A stretch of 64,000 nt of DNA from Pleurodeles waltl. Lineage: Eukaryota > Chordata > Amphibia > Caudata > Salamandridae. Within the stretch, counting starts at the first letter, position 1. Every line of letters begins with the position of its first letter. The position numbers and the translations under genes are program-made. The notes below the pieces were generated by a model. That model was not told where the DNA came from. It ran no database searches and worked only from the letters and a program-made list of their open reading frames with translations. The DNA lies in assembly GCF_031143425.1 (NCBI RefSeq), contig NC_090439.1:637981465-638045464 (forward strand), given 5' to 3'. Shown one piece after another: positions 12,401 through 23,974 of this stretch.

Positions 12401-12600
12401 GTGCAGTAGAGTTGTTGTTTGTGGCTGGGAGTCTGCTGGGTGGTGATTGTGGAGGTTTATACATCACAGGAGACGCAGCCGTTGTGGCAGGAGAAGGGGC
12501 CTTCTGTGAATCAAGGTGCAGCAATGCTGCAGTTGGTGTTCTGGGTCTTAGGCATGAGGTTATGGATTTCATTGGAGTACCTGCAGCAGGCTGCATATCT
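9451..12600 (-). pseudogene. L2 ORF2 remnant: endonuclease, RT, C-terminal domain
   Basis: Frame fragments can be placed by family motifs. Around 12046-12249 is an endonuclease piece with GGIGIIHKDS. Around 11751-11900 the endonuclease end reads LHPIFSTSN, with WTDHDFVHFT after it. Around 9451-9948 the C-terminal domain reads QTIQNTAARLLLN and LRVLHWVPFQ, diagnostic of L2/CR1 proteins. Many frameshifts and stops, plus the insertion near 10481-10622, make it a pseudogene. In a live element the endonuclease nicks target DNA and the RT primes on the nick. Confidence 0.8.
10481..10622. mobile_element. Palindrome-rich miniature insertion in L2 copy A
   Basis: This 142-bp block interrupts the RT region of the LINE. 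It carries four copies of TAGACCAAAAGT. Several form palindromes of the type GTTTAGAC-CAAAA-GTCTAAAC. Its composition is AT-rich, unlike the GC-rich LINE on either side. It looks like a small foldback/MITE insertion. I could not define a target duplication. Confidence 0.65.
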
Positions 12601-12990
12601 AGGGGTCATGGCGCTGCGTGCTGTCCAGGTACACTGTCCACCCACTGCACGGTCACAGAGCGACTACCATTTAGTAGATCTGGGGGGCCAGGGTGCAGTG
12701 GTAGGTGGACCGGATGGAGGTGCAGGAGAAAAATGGCAGGAAATGGTGGCATGGGGCCAGAGGCAGCCACACACAGAGGTACAATAAGCAACAATAAGCA
12801 AAATAACTAAACCAACAGTGACAATGAAAAGACAAATGAATCGGGACTAACAAATAACAGTCCTGGGAGACAGGAGATACCGCAGGAGGCAGCAGACCCA
12901 GGGAAGCTCAGCACGGAGCGAGCAACAGCAGAGGGAGCAGGGCTCATGACCCTGTGATGAAGCATGCCACTACTAGGTGGGTGAGGCCTC

Positions 12991-14737
12991 TCCATCCCTA
13001 AACAGGATATACCTGCTTTTAGAGACTAGGTACATGGTTTGGAGCAAATATTAGTAGAGCTTCTCTAATGTGGAATAGGGTCCCGTCCATGTCTTGTGTG
13101 ATTGTGCAATGAATTAGGAGTGTGTAGGGTTCTAGGGGTTTGTCTCCTACCTCTCCTGAGTGGTAATATATGGTCTTAGACATTGTCATTGACGTGGATA
13201 TTTGTAGGGAATGGTAATTACCCATGGGACATTAGCGACTCCCTGGCCCTATTTGAGATTTTCTGGTGCCTTGGGGCAAATCAAGATGCTCCCACATGCT
13301 GGTGGGTGCCAAGAGCAACGTGGGACATGGGCAGGGGAAATAGATGCTCACATATCTTGGATCTGAATGAATTGATTACCCTGCGCATGCTGCTTTGATT
13401 TTAATACAGTGTGTAGGGTTCAGCTCTGCAAAGCCATTCCTAGCTACCTCAGAAGCACTTTCCAGGGCCAAAATCAGATCTCAAAGCCCTTGGGAAACAA
13501 TTAGGGGCGCACTGGAGATGTCAGGGATGATTGAGACTTAGCACACGTCTTTGTAGTTGCTATTTCTTTCTCTGGAACTTTTCCTGGGCTTCAGATAGGG
13601 TTGATATCAATTGCTACCCTATGCCCTGCACAGCTCCTAGCGGTTTTCAGCAGGCAGGACTTCAAAAGCAGGCTCTCCTATGTTGGGATACAGTTTAGCC
13701 ATCCCTACTTCCCAGTGGAAGGGCACATCCCTTTGCAACAGCCTAACAACTCTCCTTGCAAGGGCCTTTATGCAAACTCGATCTCAATCTAAAGAGGAGC
13801 TAGAGACCAAGGATCCTGGTGCAAGAGCACAACAATCTACTTAGTCACACGTGTGTGCTTTGTCTGTGGTCAGTGGGAACTTTTGGCACCCTAATCATGG
13901 CAGCTGCCCAGTATGTATCCCCAGAGCTGACTAATGAGTTCCGGTGCCACATCTAATTTTGGAGACCCTTCCAATCAGATCACCTCTGGCAGGAAGAGAG
14001 GGCAGAGCTATGAATGCCCTAGTGACAGAGAAACGACTTGTGTGTGAATGTGTGTGTGGGAGGTGAACATTCCAAAGAAGGAATGTGACACCCCCACCCA
14101 CTAATTTCTCAAACCCACTACAGTGACACCTGGGGGAATTAAATAAATATTCCATTCCCTGTGCATTGGTTGGAAATGAACCTGAGCTACTTCCCCATAG
14201 GGGCCTCGAATCTGTCTTGCCTTCCATACAAAGGCAGGCTAAGATGGATTCACTGCAGTAAAGCTCCCAGGCAATCATGCCCAGAGGCTACAGAGGCTTC
14301 ACACTCTTTCTGCACAACAAAACGTCTAAATCACCTGCTCATTCACGTCCCACACAGACTGAGTAACAGACCTGGGTGAGGCAGCGTAACCTTCAGGCAG
14401 AAGAGGCCTGTAGCTGTCTACTTTTAATGGAGACACTTAAAACTGCTTATTCTTTCCACTATAAATCCATTCCGCCACAAAAGTCAGGCTCATAAAGCCT
14501 AGTCAGAAGACAGTAGTGACTCTCTATATGAGGAAGCACTTAGGGTGGCACATATGACCTCAAGCCATGCTTTGGAGTCTGTGTGTAAACACTGAGGCCC
14601 TTAGTGAACGTGCATGACTGAGGCAGAAATCAAAAGGTCTGGCGCACCACTTCAGCGACTTGCTGAAAGAGCTCCATGTGGCAGAGATGAATGCTCTCCA
14701 AAGCCATACAGCATAATTTCCGTTCCGATAACCCTTC
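12991..14737. other. No recognisable feature
   Basis: No gene, LTR or tandem repeat was recognised. Confidence 0.45.
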
Positions 14738-14830
14738 ATCCAGTTCATATAGTATTCCTGAATCTTAGGTTTACACTGCCTTTTATGTTGCCTCTTGTGA
14801 GTCCTTGCAATGTACTTCTGTTAGTTTGTC
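14738..14830. repeat. Old interspersed repeat, member 1
   Basis: This segment shares ordered blocks with 17902-17990: ATCCAGTTC, TTCCTGAAT/CTCCTGAAT, then 'GAGTCCTTGCAATGTACTTCTGTT' against 'GAGTTCTTGCAATGTCCTTCTGTT'. Both are on the same strand. The family is unknown and the full extent is unclear. Confidence 0.5.
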
Positions 14831-17800
14831 AGAAACAGAATCAACAATTTCCACAAAATCCTCTTTTGTCTCCTTTGCAATATGAAGTCCACGCCGATCT
14901 CAGAGGAAATCACAGCTGAAGAACCTGTAGGCACTGTGGGGAACTAGCCTCACCTTGCGTCCAATGGCCTTCATATTCTCCACTGCATTGTCATGTTTCA
15001 TTGAAAGTTGCCCACTGCATGGAACTACTGCAACAGCCTGTGTAGCTGGATCCCTTAATGTAACCTGGTAAGAGAGAGCAGATTGGTGGCTATGGCCATC
15101 AGTGCAGAGGCCACACGTATGCTATGGCAGCTGATCACTAGTAGCAGCTACCCTAGCTGTGTCAGAGGGAACAACCACACCAGAAGTTGAAATGCAGGGT
15201 TGGCAATCAATGTGGTCTGTGCTCCAAATTATGGACCTGGGATACCTGTAATGCAAGGTGTAATCTGAAGCCATTGTCCCCAAAGATGGGGTAACCTGGT
15301 GATGCTAGAGTTAGCACCTCTACTTGTGGGGAAACAATGGGTACATTCTTCCTCTTAACAACATCTACTGATCAGGTCTTCGACTTACAACATCCTTTTG
15401 GATCCCTTTTCCGTGCATACGCTTGAAGATTATGTATTGCACTGCCTGCTAAGCAGTTTTAGGAGTTTCCCAGATTGCGTTTTCCCCTCGCCCTTTTTCA
15501 CCGAAATATGACTACAACCAGTGCAGGAGCAGGTATATCAGGCACAGTAGTAGGGCTGCTAAGTATTGTTGAGATCTCCTCAATCCAATTAGTTTACCCA
15601 ATCCCATGGACAAATCTTCGCTACTGATCTCCTGGCCCCTCCCTGTCCCCAGGGGAGCCAGTGCACCTTTATAAGTATCCCTAAGTGTAGTGCCAGGCAA
15701 GGAAATCGTTACCTTCTCACTTAACACAGAGACCTTTGGAAACACACTACCCATGTACAGATCTCTACGAAGAAAAGTGCTGCCTTATTTCTTAGTAAAG
15801 AGAACGTTTGAAACGGCCTGTGAGCACAGCAATCTATAAGCAAAAGCAAAGGGCCATATAATTATGCTACTATCGGTGCCACCATGCTGAAAGGTGAACA
15901 GATTCCTCAGGCCTAACTAGCTTGCATTTTGGTGGGCTGCCTAAAGAATCATCCCATACGTGGAACTAAATAAACTAATCACTGTGGCGTCTAGGCTAAT
16001 CTTTTAAACAGTCTTAGCAAAACCTTACACAGAGCTCCAACCCTGCCACCCACTTACAAATAGGAATATGGATCAAAATGTACACACAAAGCTACAAATC
16101 CCTTCCACTGTTTAGTCCCAAACCCAGTGCTAATTGCCCTGCTCCCACTTGGACAGTTAACAAAACGCTAATGTACCCCACCCCGCTTGCCCACCTTACT
16201 TTTAGGGAATGTTACTATTGCCTTGACTAAGGAGAAAATAAGCTTGTCTGGAGAGACCTCCCCCAAATGTAGTCAGCAAATGGGCTGAACCCTCCACCAT
16301 GTGGCGCACACTGGTGTAGGGTGGCTGTGGGAACAAAGAGGCCAAATAGCCTCAAGTCTGGTTTTTACAAACCCTTCTTTGGTCTCCGCTCCCCCCCCAC
16401 TCAAAATGGAGCAAGGACCCCTGGTTCTGGATCCACAAAGAAACACAACTCCACTTAGGCGTACTGAACCTTGCCAGAAATACGTTGTTTGCAGGTGCAG
16501 CATCAGCGCCGCCCTAGCCTTCTTATTGGCATGCTCTGCTGACGCGTCTTTCATTAGTCAGATTATTCATGATTTTTGGATCATCAAGACAGCTTATTGT
16601 TAAGTTAAGACCTCTAGACTGAAGGCAAGCAATATTTACCTCTGGGAAACAGCTAGCTGGCCTGTTTTACTTTCTACTGAATAATTAATCAGGCACTCTT
16701 TCTGTTCATCAAAAAATAAAGTCCCTAAAATGTAGAGCAGGCTACTGTTTTAGAGTTTAAACAACTTTAGCATTTCTATGATTGCAAATCGTGCACATCT
16801 GACGATGGTCAGCAAATATGTTGCCAGTGACCTATGCCTTGTGGTGCTGTCACTGGTTATCAATGGCACTTATCAGAAGATGTGACAAATATTCAGATCA
16901 CTGCTGACATAATACCTTTAAAACAGATTTGTCAATGACAGGGGTGGAATTGGTCTCTTCCTTACATTTGTACTGATCTGCAGCTCTACCCAACCGACGT
17001 AGCCTTTTAGTGGATGTTGTGGTAAGTCAAAGTCATGTCACCATGAAAAAAGCCACGGTTGCTGTTTTTAGTGAGCCCTGTCTTTGCGCAGATCTACTGT
17101 AGATACACTAACTCGAAAGATACAGGTTCCCTAGCATTCTCTTCAGTCCTGCTAGTATACGACTTGATTTGCGAAATTAATGTTACATTTCAAATACAGG
17201 GCTGGCTTCCTTTGGTAATTACACATTTTCATTTTTCTTTTTCATAAAGTCATTAGACCAGAAACATATGTCAATCAAATTATAATAGCAATTAACAATT
17301 GATGTAATCTCTTTAAGCAATATTTCATCTTTGTACAAATCTCCCCGGAAGCTGGATGTCTCTGATAAGCTTTCCTACCAGTGATTCACAGTGCTGGTAC
17401 TGTCAGGTGCTGAGTACCTTTGGTTTGTTAATTTTAAAGGGAGAGTACTTGCACCTTTCTGCGGGTGAGTAATATTTGTAATGGGAGAAAACATTTACTT
17501 TTCAGTAGCAAAAAGGTGTTATGGGATATTGAGTGCATGCACCTCTATAGTTCCACTTCAGGAGCTGCTCTCTACCGATAAGGTTACCTCCTTTTTGTAG
17601 GGTACTTGAAAACCCCCATCTTCCCTCATGCGTATCTAACACCTGTTACTTTGTACCTAGCCTGTAAATAGTTATAGGAACATTAGCGTTGCAACACTTT
17701 TCTTTACAAATGTTAGTGCCCAAAGTGCAGTTTGCTGGAAAGACCTGAAGAAGAGTATTCCCTAGCCAAAGCAAGAGAGCTGTGATCTTTCTAGAGAGGA

Positions 17801-17901
17801 CCATGCAATCTTCAATCGTGGCTTGCTAGCAGAGCAGCTTGAGGGAGACGTGATTCCTCTCCAGAGTCTTGTGGCAACATTTCTGTCCTGAGAATCGTTT
17901 A
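14831..17901. other. No recognisable feature
   Basis: No coding region, terminal repeat or tandem array is apparent to me. Confidence 0.4.
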
Positions 17902-17990
17902 TCCAGTTCTTAAGCGACTCCTGAATACGGTCTGCATTGCTTTTGCATGGTTTATTTGAGTTCTTGCAATGTCCTTCTGTTGGGTGCCTG
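17902..17990. repeat. Old interspersed repeat, member 2
   Basis: Partner of 14738-14830. See the shared blocks described there. Confidence 0.5.
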
Positions 17991-19639
17991 TGAGGTTACT
18001 TCCGCATACCGCCCAGAGGAGGGACGTTTTGGAAGGTATTGAATAACATAGGACACGATAAAAGAGCTACCACCGATGCATTACAGCAAGTCAGCAAATA
18101 AATGCGTAGCCCCTTTTGTAACACTTGCTTATCAACGACACTTACTCTCGAGTGAAATGAGGACCATGTGTGCATAGTTTCTTGCCACAATATGAAGGAC
18201 TGAAGCTGATATAACGTCTGTGGACTTATTGCTGAAAGTGTTCAGTGGATTGTTTAGGCAGGTGTGCCCACTTCTTCTAACCCTGAGCACTTTGGTATTA
18301 CAAGTAGGTTCACAGTTGCTTGTGCAGCCACTCGAATAATATGGAACATCCAAGTACATTTTTATGCCAACAGACTCATGACAGGTCATTCCATCATTTG
18401 GTTAGAGGAATGGTATCATGCAAATGAGGGAATACTTTGAACAGAATGCAAGGCCTTGGACGTGTGCGGTGTTAGGACCCGTGACCACCCAAAGCCAGGC
18501 CCTCTCCTGCTGTCTTGACATTCCAACCATCACGGGAACGTCCTGTTGCCTCACATCGCGAAATACGGTTGGGACAACAGGAAATGCAGAGTTGAACAAC
18601 ATATGCGTCACTTCCGGCCACTGCGATGGCCAGAGGCATATATGGTCATCTGCCCCAGGCCTCTGCCTTTTCAAGTAGAGCATCGTAGTGGTGAAGCTGC
18701 AGAGGGTGCATGAGACGCCCGAGGGTAGGGTGCAGTAATCCTGAGTCAACCAGAGGATCTTCACACCGGCTTTGGGGCTAGGGCTCATGGTTCACTTGGG
18801 GTGGACATGGGGCTGTTTTTCCTCGTCACCTATTCGCAGTCCCTCAGGTAGCCTTGTGTTTGATGAGATGTACCCTGAAATGCTGACAAGGGTACAGTAA
18901 GTCAGGGACTGCCCTCACAGATGCAGGTGGTTCCAACTGTGTGGTCCAAAGGTATGTGGCATTGCCAAAGACCCTGGTGTTGGAATTTTTTAATGCTGGG
19001 TTCACTTGAGTATTCTGTTGTTTGATTTCAGATCCTGGGCCTGATATGATTCTGTCACGTTATCACTTTATTGACAAGATGTACTGCATTGCTTACTGTA
19101 TGATATTTTCTCATCTGTGTTTGACTAATTTGTGTGCTTCACTTACCTGTAATAAACATGACTTTCCCATGATCCAGTCTTTGTTTTTGTCAGTGCCTCG
19201 CTTAGGTTGGGGAGGGGCACGGACCAGACTGGCAGTATCCAGATCCTATGCCTTTGCACCTGCACCATGTTATGAATGGGGCAGCAGAGCCAAGGAAGTT
19301 GTTGGGAGGTGCAATGACTGTGCGCCTCATGAATAAAGTTAGTGCACTCTCTGAGGGCATCCCTAAGGAGGATCAGATAGACCCTCAAGGCTTCCACCTG
19401 CAGCCCTTGTGCAGCCAACTTACTGCACGTATCTGCAGGGCTATGCCTTTTTTTTCCTCTTCAAAGAGAGACGGTTCACCTCTGGTGACACACAGAAGCA
19501 CAGCAGTTTTCTTTATCTAATGTGCTCTCCTGAGGGCAGATGCAAATTATCAGAGTTCACAATTACGCTGACACCACATTTATTTAAATAATCGGGTGGT
19601 CTGCCTGGTTATGCGTGGGTGCACCTAGTGAAGGGTAAC
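17991..19639. other. No recognisable feature
   Basis: A 128-codon minus frame at 18402-18788 has no recognisable motif and no supporting context. The segment ends at the 5-bp target site of the LTR element. Confidence 0.4.
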
Positions 19640-20649
19640 TGTAACGGGTTCTTTATCCCGAGTGGAAGGGATATTGGATTAAGACGACTGACGCATTTTC
19701 AAGGGGTTAACTAATTTATTTCTGTTACGTTTATAAGGTAAACTTATCTTCTTCTCAGAATACCAGACTTGGTATAGTCTCTAAATGCAAATAATAAATC
19801 CCTTGTTTATTTATTTTCTCTTCCAGGGTTCGGACAAGGGTCCTGGTGGGGTCTGGTCCGGCTTTAAGAGGGTTCTGCTCCTCCCGTGTGACAGCAGCCC
19901 AGGTATCCAAAAATAAGGAAGAAAAGAAAAGAAAAGAAAAACAGGTAAGTGGGGTTTTAAGAAGTAGGTAGGATTATTTGGGTTTAGTAGGGGGGTGGGG
20001 GAATAGGTAGGAGTGCAGGTAGGTGAGGGATACTTTTTATCACGTCCTCCTCCTTGCCCCAAGTGCCTTCGTGGAGCTCCCCTTCTTGTGGTGGTAATTA
20101 CTTAGGGTTGGGTTTCGTGCGGTTAGAAGGTACACTGGTTTCCCCTTTTTACACTGTCTCACCCCCCTGATAGGACGTCAGCCCCCTCCCCTTGGCCCTC
20201 CGTAGTCCCAGTAACCACCCGAAGCCCCAGTCCCACTTGGGGTACGACCGTACCTCTGTAGGCCACGCCCCTCCAGGGACGCGGCCGGCTGACTGACGGT
20301 CTCCCGACTTCACTGACCCAGGGGCGGGAGGCTCCCTGCTTATCGCTCTTCCTTCACGGTGCTCCTCTGCTTCACGGGGACTCGCTCCGTTGTGGTGTGC
20401 GTTTTGCCTTTCGTCTTGCTCTCCCCCTGTTCTCAGCGTGTCCCAGTCCTTCGCGTCTCCCTTTGCTGCGGCGGCGTCCCGATCCTCCGCGTCTCTCCTT
20501 GCTGCGGCGGCGTCCGTCCATTTAAATTTCCCTCCGACGTACATGACGTTTGACGTCATGTAGTCCCGAGCTCCTCGGGTGCCCCCGGGGGATCCCTCGT
20601 CAGTTTCCTCGCTTTCATGCAAACCGGCATCAGAAGACGTCCGGTTACA
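19640..20649 (-). repeat. 3' LTR of the Gmr1-like element
   Basis: 1010 bp, nearly identical to 24915-25914. It ends in the TG/CA-type inverted repeat TGTAAC...GTTACA. AATAAA-like signals on the minus strand near 19800-19815 and an octamer ATGCAAAT at 19785-19792 lie in the terminal part. The last part of the RT frame reads into it. Confidence 0.95.
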
Positions 20650-22008
20650 CATCCCCTCACTTGAATGTGGCTGTTCGAGCCCCACAGGACCCGGGAACCG
20701 GGATAGATAGTCGGCCTGACCCATAAGGTCACCTGGGAGATGGCAGACCTGAAAGGAGAAAGGTTGAAGCTCGATGAACCATCTCAGGATGCGATCGTTG
20801 GTATTTTTATATCTTGAGAGCCAGGTAAGGGGAGCGTGATCTGTATATAACAGAAAGGACCTGCCCAAAAGGTAATATTGGAGGCTTTCAATTTCCCACT
20901 TAATGGCAAGACATTCTCGCTCGATAATGGGATACTTCTGTTCTCTAGGAAACAGTTTACGGCTAATAAAGACTACGGGATGGCTTACTTCGGTTTCATC
21001 TTTCTGAAAAAGCACGGCTCCCAATCCTACGTCGGAGGCATCCGATTGAAGATGGAAGGGTTTATTAAATTCAGGGCATTTTAAAATCGGTTGAGTAGTG
21101 AGACATCCCTGTAAGGTACGATAACTATGGAATTGACCTGGGCTTAGTCTCGTAAAGGTTTTAGGTTGTCCCTTTCTCAGAAGGTCAGTCAGGGGGGCGG
21201 CCAAGGTGGAATAATGGGGTATAAAGCGTCGATAGTATCCTACCAGGCCTAAAAAAGAACGGACCTCCTTTTTTGAGGTAGGAGCATCGATGCGTAGGAT
21301 GGCCTCAATTTTGTTCATTTGGGGTCTCAGTATACCTTTCCCTATGTGATAGCCCAGGTAAGAGATATCTTTAAAGGCCAGACGGCTCTTAGAAGGGTTG
21401 GCTGTCAATCCAGCCCTTCTTAATGCTATAAAGATTTTTCCTATGTGTGTTAAATGGTCCTCCCAAGTCTCGCTAAATATGACGATGTCATCCAGATATG
21501 CAGCAGCGTACCTGGTATGAGGTCGTAGAATTGTATCAATGAGACGTTGGAAGGTGGCGGGGGCCCCATGTAACCCGAAAGGGAGAACATTAAAATGATA
21601 TAGTCCAGAGGGGGTAGAGAAGGCCGTTTTTTCTCTATCTTCTGGGGCCAGGGGAATCTGCCAGTAGCCTTTCGTCAAGTCGAGAGTAGACATGTAGTGA
21701 GCTTTCCCCAATTTCTCTAAAAGTTCGTCTACTCTAGGAAGAGGATACGTGTCAAACTGGGATATAGAATTAACCTGTCTAAAGTCAATACAAAAACGTA
21801 TAGACCCATCCGGTTTGGACACCAAAACTACTGGCGAACACCAGGGGCTTTGAGAAGGTTCTATAATGTCTAGGTCTAGCATTTTCTCTATTTCGCTTTC
21901 CACCAGAACCTTCCTAGCTTCGGGGATACGATAAGGGCGTAAACGCACTATCTTGCCAGGAGGGGTTATGATCTGATGATGTACCAAATTGGTTCTACCG
22001 GGTGTCAA
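20149..22008 (-). CDS. pol: Reverse transcriptase / RNase H of the Gmr1-like element
   Basis: 619 codons, minus strand. The RT has the fingers motif SPVVLVSKPDG (about residue 57), FRQVN, LTKGYWQIPL, the LPFGLHGAPATFQ block and an intact catalytic YLDD (about residue 172). RNase H follows with SDASDVGLGAVL, ERECLAIKW and TDHAPLTWL. It copies the RNA genome into DNA and degrades the template. The frame is open upstream of 22008 to about 22118 and overlaps the integrase frame, from which it is offset by -1. The first codon listed is not an ATG, so translation probably depends on the upstream frame. After RNase H the frame runs about 500 nt into the 3' LTR, adding an Asp/Ala-rich tail of unknown value. 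Confidence 0.9.
   Translation of the reverse strand: MTPGRTNLVHHQIITPPGKIVRLRPYRIPEARKVLVESEIEKMLDLDIIEPSQSPWCSPVVLVSKPDGSIRFCIDFRQVNSISQFDTYPLPRVDELLEKLGKAHYMSTLDLTKGYWQIPLAPEDREKTAFSTPSGLYHFNVLPFGLHGAPATFQRLIDTILRPHTRYAAAYLDDIVIFSETWEDHLTHIGKIFIALRRAGLTANPSKSRLAFKDISYLGYHIGKGILRPQMNKIEAILRIDAPTSKKEVRSFLGLVGYYRRFIPHYSTLAAPLTDLLRKGQPKTFTRLSPGQFHSYRTLQGCLTTQPILKCPEFNKPFHLQSDASDVGLGAVLFQKDETEVSHPVVFISRKLFPREQKYPIIERECLAIKWEIESLQYYLLGRSFLLYTDHAPLTWLSRYKNTNDRILRWFIELQPFSFQVCHLPGDLMGQADYLSRFPGPVGLEQPHSSEGMCNRTSSDAGLHESEETDEGSPGGTRGARDYMTSNVMYVGGKFKWTDAAAARRDAEDRDAAAAKGDAKDWDTLRTGGEQDERQNAHHNGASPREAEEHREGRAISREPPAPGSVKSGDRQSAGRVPGGAWPTEVRSYPKWDWGFGWLLGLRRAKGRGLTSYQGGETV
20541..20561. promoter_or_regulatory. 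CRE-centred palindrome in the 3' LTR
   Basis: ACATGACGT and ACGTCATGT form a perfect 9-bp inverted repeat around TTG, containing a full TGACGTCA cAMP-response-like site (20551-20558). The same palindrome is at 25806-25826 in the 5' LTR. Confidence 0.6.
20650..20666 (-). other. Polypurine tract of the Gmr1-like element
   Basis: On the minus strand AGTGAGGGGATG directly precedes the 3' LTR start TGTAACC. This is the expected place and composition for plus-strand DNA priming. Confidence 0.7.
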
Positions 22009-22079
22009 TGAGAAGATCTGAGCATGTTCATCAAGGAGTTTGTTTAACTGCTTGTGCTGTTGAACCGAGATGTCTGTAT

Positions 22080-23936
22080 TTATGACCGGTATCTCCTGTC
22101 CACGGGCCGGTCAGTGGGGCACCACTCCACCTCTAATTCCTTAACAGTGTTAACCAGACATCCTTGGACCGGGTCATTCACAGGCTCTTCCCATTTTTTT
22201 AGCAAATTAACGTGAAAGATCTGTGACCTATTGGGTCTATCGGTGAGCTGAATTTTATAGGTCACAGGTGTTACTATTCCTGTCACGTTATATGGTCCCT
22301 GCCACTTTGCTAACAATTTATTGTCTGAGCTAGGGAGATGCACTAATACTTTATCCCCTATGGAAAAAGACCTCAACTGAGTATTCTTATCATGATATCT
22401 TTTCTGTTTTTCTTGAGCCTTCTCCATATGTTCCCTTACATTCTCCCACACCGTGTGTAGGTGGGTTTTTAATTCTTGGGTGTATTTCAGAAGGGTCTTC
22501 TCTCCATCCTCCTCCTCCCATAATTCCGCTGCCATGTCTAATAGGGTTCTGGGTTGTCGTCCGAACAACAATTCAAACGGACTATGGCCCGTAGAAGCCT
22601 GCTCATGGGTTCTGACAGCGTATAATACTAAGGGGAGTTTCCTATCCCAGTCTTTACCTGACTCGGAGATAGATTTCTTTAAAAGGTTTTTCAGCGTTCG
22701 GTTGTACCGTTCCACTAGTCCATCGGTCTGTGGATGATAAACCGACGTCCGCAATTGTTTAATCCCCAAGAGTTGACATATTTGGGACATTAGGGAGGAC
22801 ATGAACTGGGTGCCTTGGTCGGTTAAGAACTCTCGGGGAAAACCGACGCGGGAGAAGAATCCTATCATGGCGTGGGCAACACTCTTGGTGTTGATGCTAC
22901 TAAGAGGGATGGCCTCGGGGTACCTTGTGGCGTAGTCTACCAACACTAATATGTAACGGTATCCTCGAGAAGAGGGTAGGAGAGGACCAACTATGTCCAT
23001 TCCTATTCGTGAGAAGGGTATATCTATGATGGGGAGGGGTTGTAAAGGGGCTCTTCTCCTCGTCCCAGGATCAATCATTTGGCATTTAGGGCACTGTTGA
23101 CAGAACTTCCTAATCTGAGAAAAGACACCCGGCCAATAGAACCTCCTCAACAGATACTCCTCCGTTTTTTCCCTCCCATAGTGCCCACCCCCTGGCTGAC
23201 TGTGGGCTAGGTGGAGAACTTGTTGTCTGTAGGGTTCAGGGACTATCAATTGCTTCTTTTCTGCTCGGTCATTGCTGGTAACTCGATATAATAGATTTTT
23301 TTCTATGGTGAACGAGGGACCTTTATCTTGGAGGGTCCGGGGCCGTGCGCTTCTCCAGGCATGAACTAAACTTGGATCCTCTCTTTGGCAGCTCCGAAAG
23401 GGGGGAAGGTTAGTAAGGGTAAGAACCGGTGTAATTACCCTCTCTAGGCTTGTATTTTCTTTTGCGTAGGATTTCCTGGTTGCTCTTTTTTCACCTCGGG
23501 AGGGTTTATATCGATCTATCGGGGACGGTATCTGTATGCTAGAGAAGGGAGCATTTTTCCACCAGGTATCCATTTTTTCAGAATGTCTTGTACTATCTAG
23601 AAGCTCCGAAAAATTTGTAAAATCCGTTCCTATAATAGCTTCTTCGACTAGTCGTTCCACTACCCCCATCCTTATGGGATTTTCTTTTCCTCCCCATGAC
23701 AGGGTGGTCCAAGTTAGAGGATATTCTTTAGTTTCCCCATGAATACAACAGATGGACACAGTAAGCCCGGCAGTAAAGGTAGGGTTAACAAGTAGATCAG
23801 CTCGGATTACGGACTGACTGCACCCTGAATCAACAAGGGCCAGCGTGGGTCTTCCATTGATAACCAATCTCTTCTTATATGGGGTTTCTTTTCCCCCGGT
23901 ATAAAAGACTCGTCCCCTGGTAATTCCAATTTCCAT
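22080..23936 (-). CDS. pol: Protease and integrase of the Gmr1-like element
   Basis: 618 codons from the first Met, but the same frame is open upstream and includes a zinc knuckle (CFSCGEWGHIARVC, 23964-24005). The aspartic protease has an intact DSG active site in LALVDSGCSQS (about residue 36). Integrase follows at about residues 220-560: an HHCC module (HSQPGGGH, then CQQCPKC), a DDE core (MDIVGP, LTDQGTQF, DGLVERYN) and a C-terminal GPY/F module (KWQGPYNV). The protease cuts the polyprotein and the integrase inserts the cDNA. There is no RT between protease and integrase, which fixes the unusual domain order. The stop at 22080-22082 separates it from the RT frame. Confidence 0.92.
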   Translation of the reverse strand: MEIGITRGRVFYTGGKETPYKKRLVINGRPTLALVDSGCSQSVIRADLLVNPTFTAGLTVSICCIHGETKEYPLTWTTLSWGGKENPIRMGVVERLVEEAIIGTDFTNFSELLDSTRHSEKMDTWWKNAPFSSIQIPSPIDRYKPSRGEKRATRKSYAKENTSLERVITPVLTLTNLPPFRSCQREDPSLVHAWRSARPRTLQDKGPSFTIEKNLLYRVTSNDRAEKKQLIVPEPYRQQVLHLAHSQPGGGHYGREKTEEYLLRRFYWPGVFSQIRKFCQQCPKCQMIDPGTRRRAPLQPLPIIDIPFSRIGMDIVGPLLPSSRGYRYILVLVDYATRYPEAIPLSSINTKSVAHAMIGFFSRVGFPREFLTDQGTQFMSSLMSQICQLLGIKQLRTSVYHPQTDGLVERYNRTLKNLLKKSISESGKDWDRKLPLVLYAVRTHEQASTGHSPFELLFGRQPRTLLDMAAELWEEEDGEKTLLKYTQELKTHLHTVWENVREHMEKAQEKQKRYHDKNTQLRSFSIGDKVLVHLPSSDNKLLAKWQGPYNVTGIVTPVTYKIQLTDRPNRSQIFHVNLLKKWEEPVNDPVQGCLVNTVKELEVEWCPTDRPVDRRYRS

Positions 23937-23974
23937 TGGTTCTGGTTTTTCAGTTTTTAGGGGGCAAACCCGGG

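Larger units (their letters stand above)
9432..12990 (-). mobile_element. L2-clade LINE, old copy (copy A)
   Basis: Read on the minus strand, the order is a 5' region (about 12990-12600), apurinic-type endonuclease (about 12600-11640), RT (about 11600-10130) and the L2 C-terminal domain (about 9950-9470). Sequence blocks match those of the L2 copy at 52645-55796, for example a 'GGGGTCATGGCGCTG' stretch near 12600 against 'GGGGTCGTGGCGCTG' near 55708. This copy is more degraded and has lost its 3' microsatellite tail. A palindrome-rich insertion sits at 10481-10622. Confidence 0.85.

Noticed and set aside
18402..18788. 128-codon minus frame as a gene
   Set aside because: No domain motif, repeat family or promoter/splice context was found.
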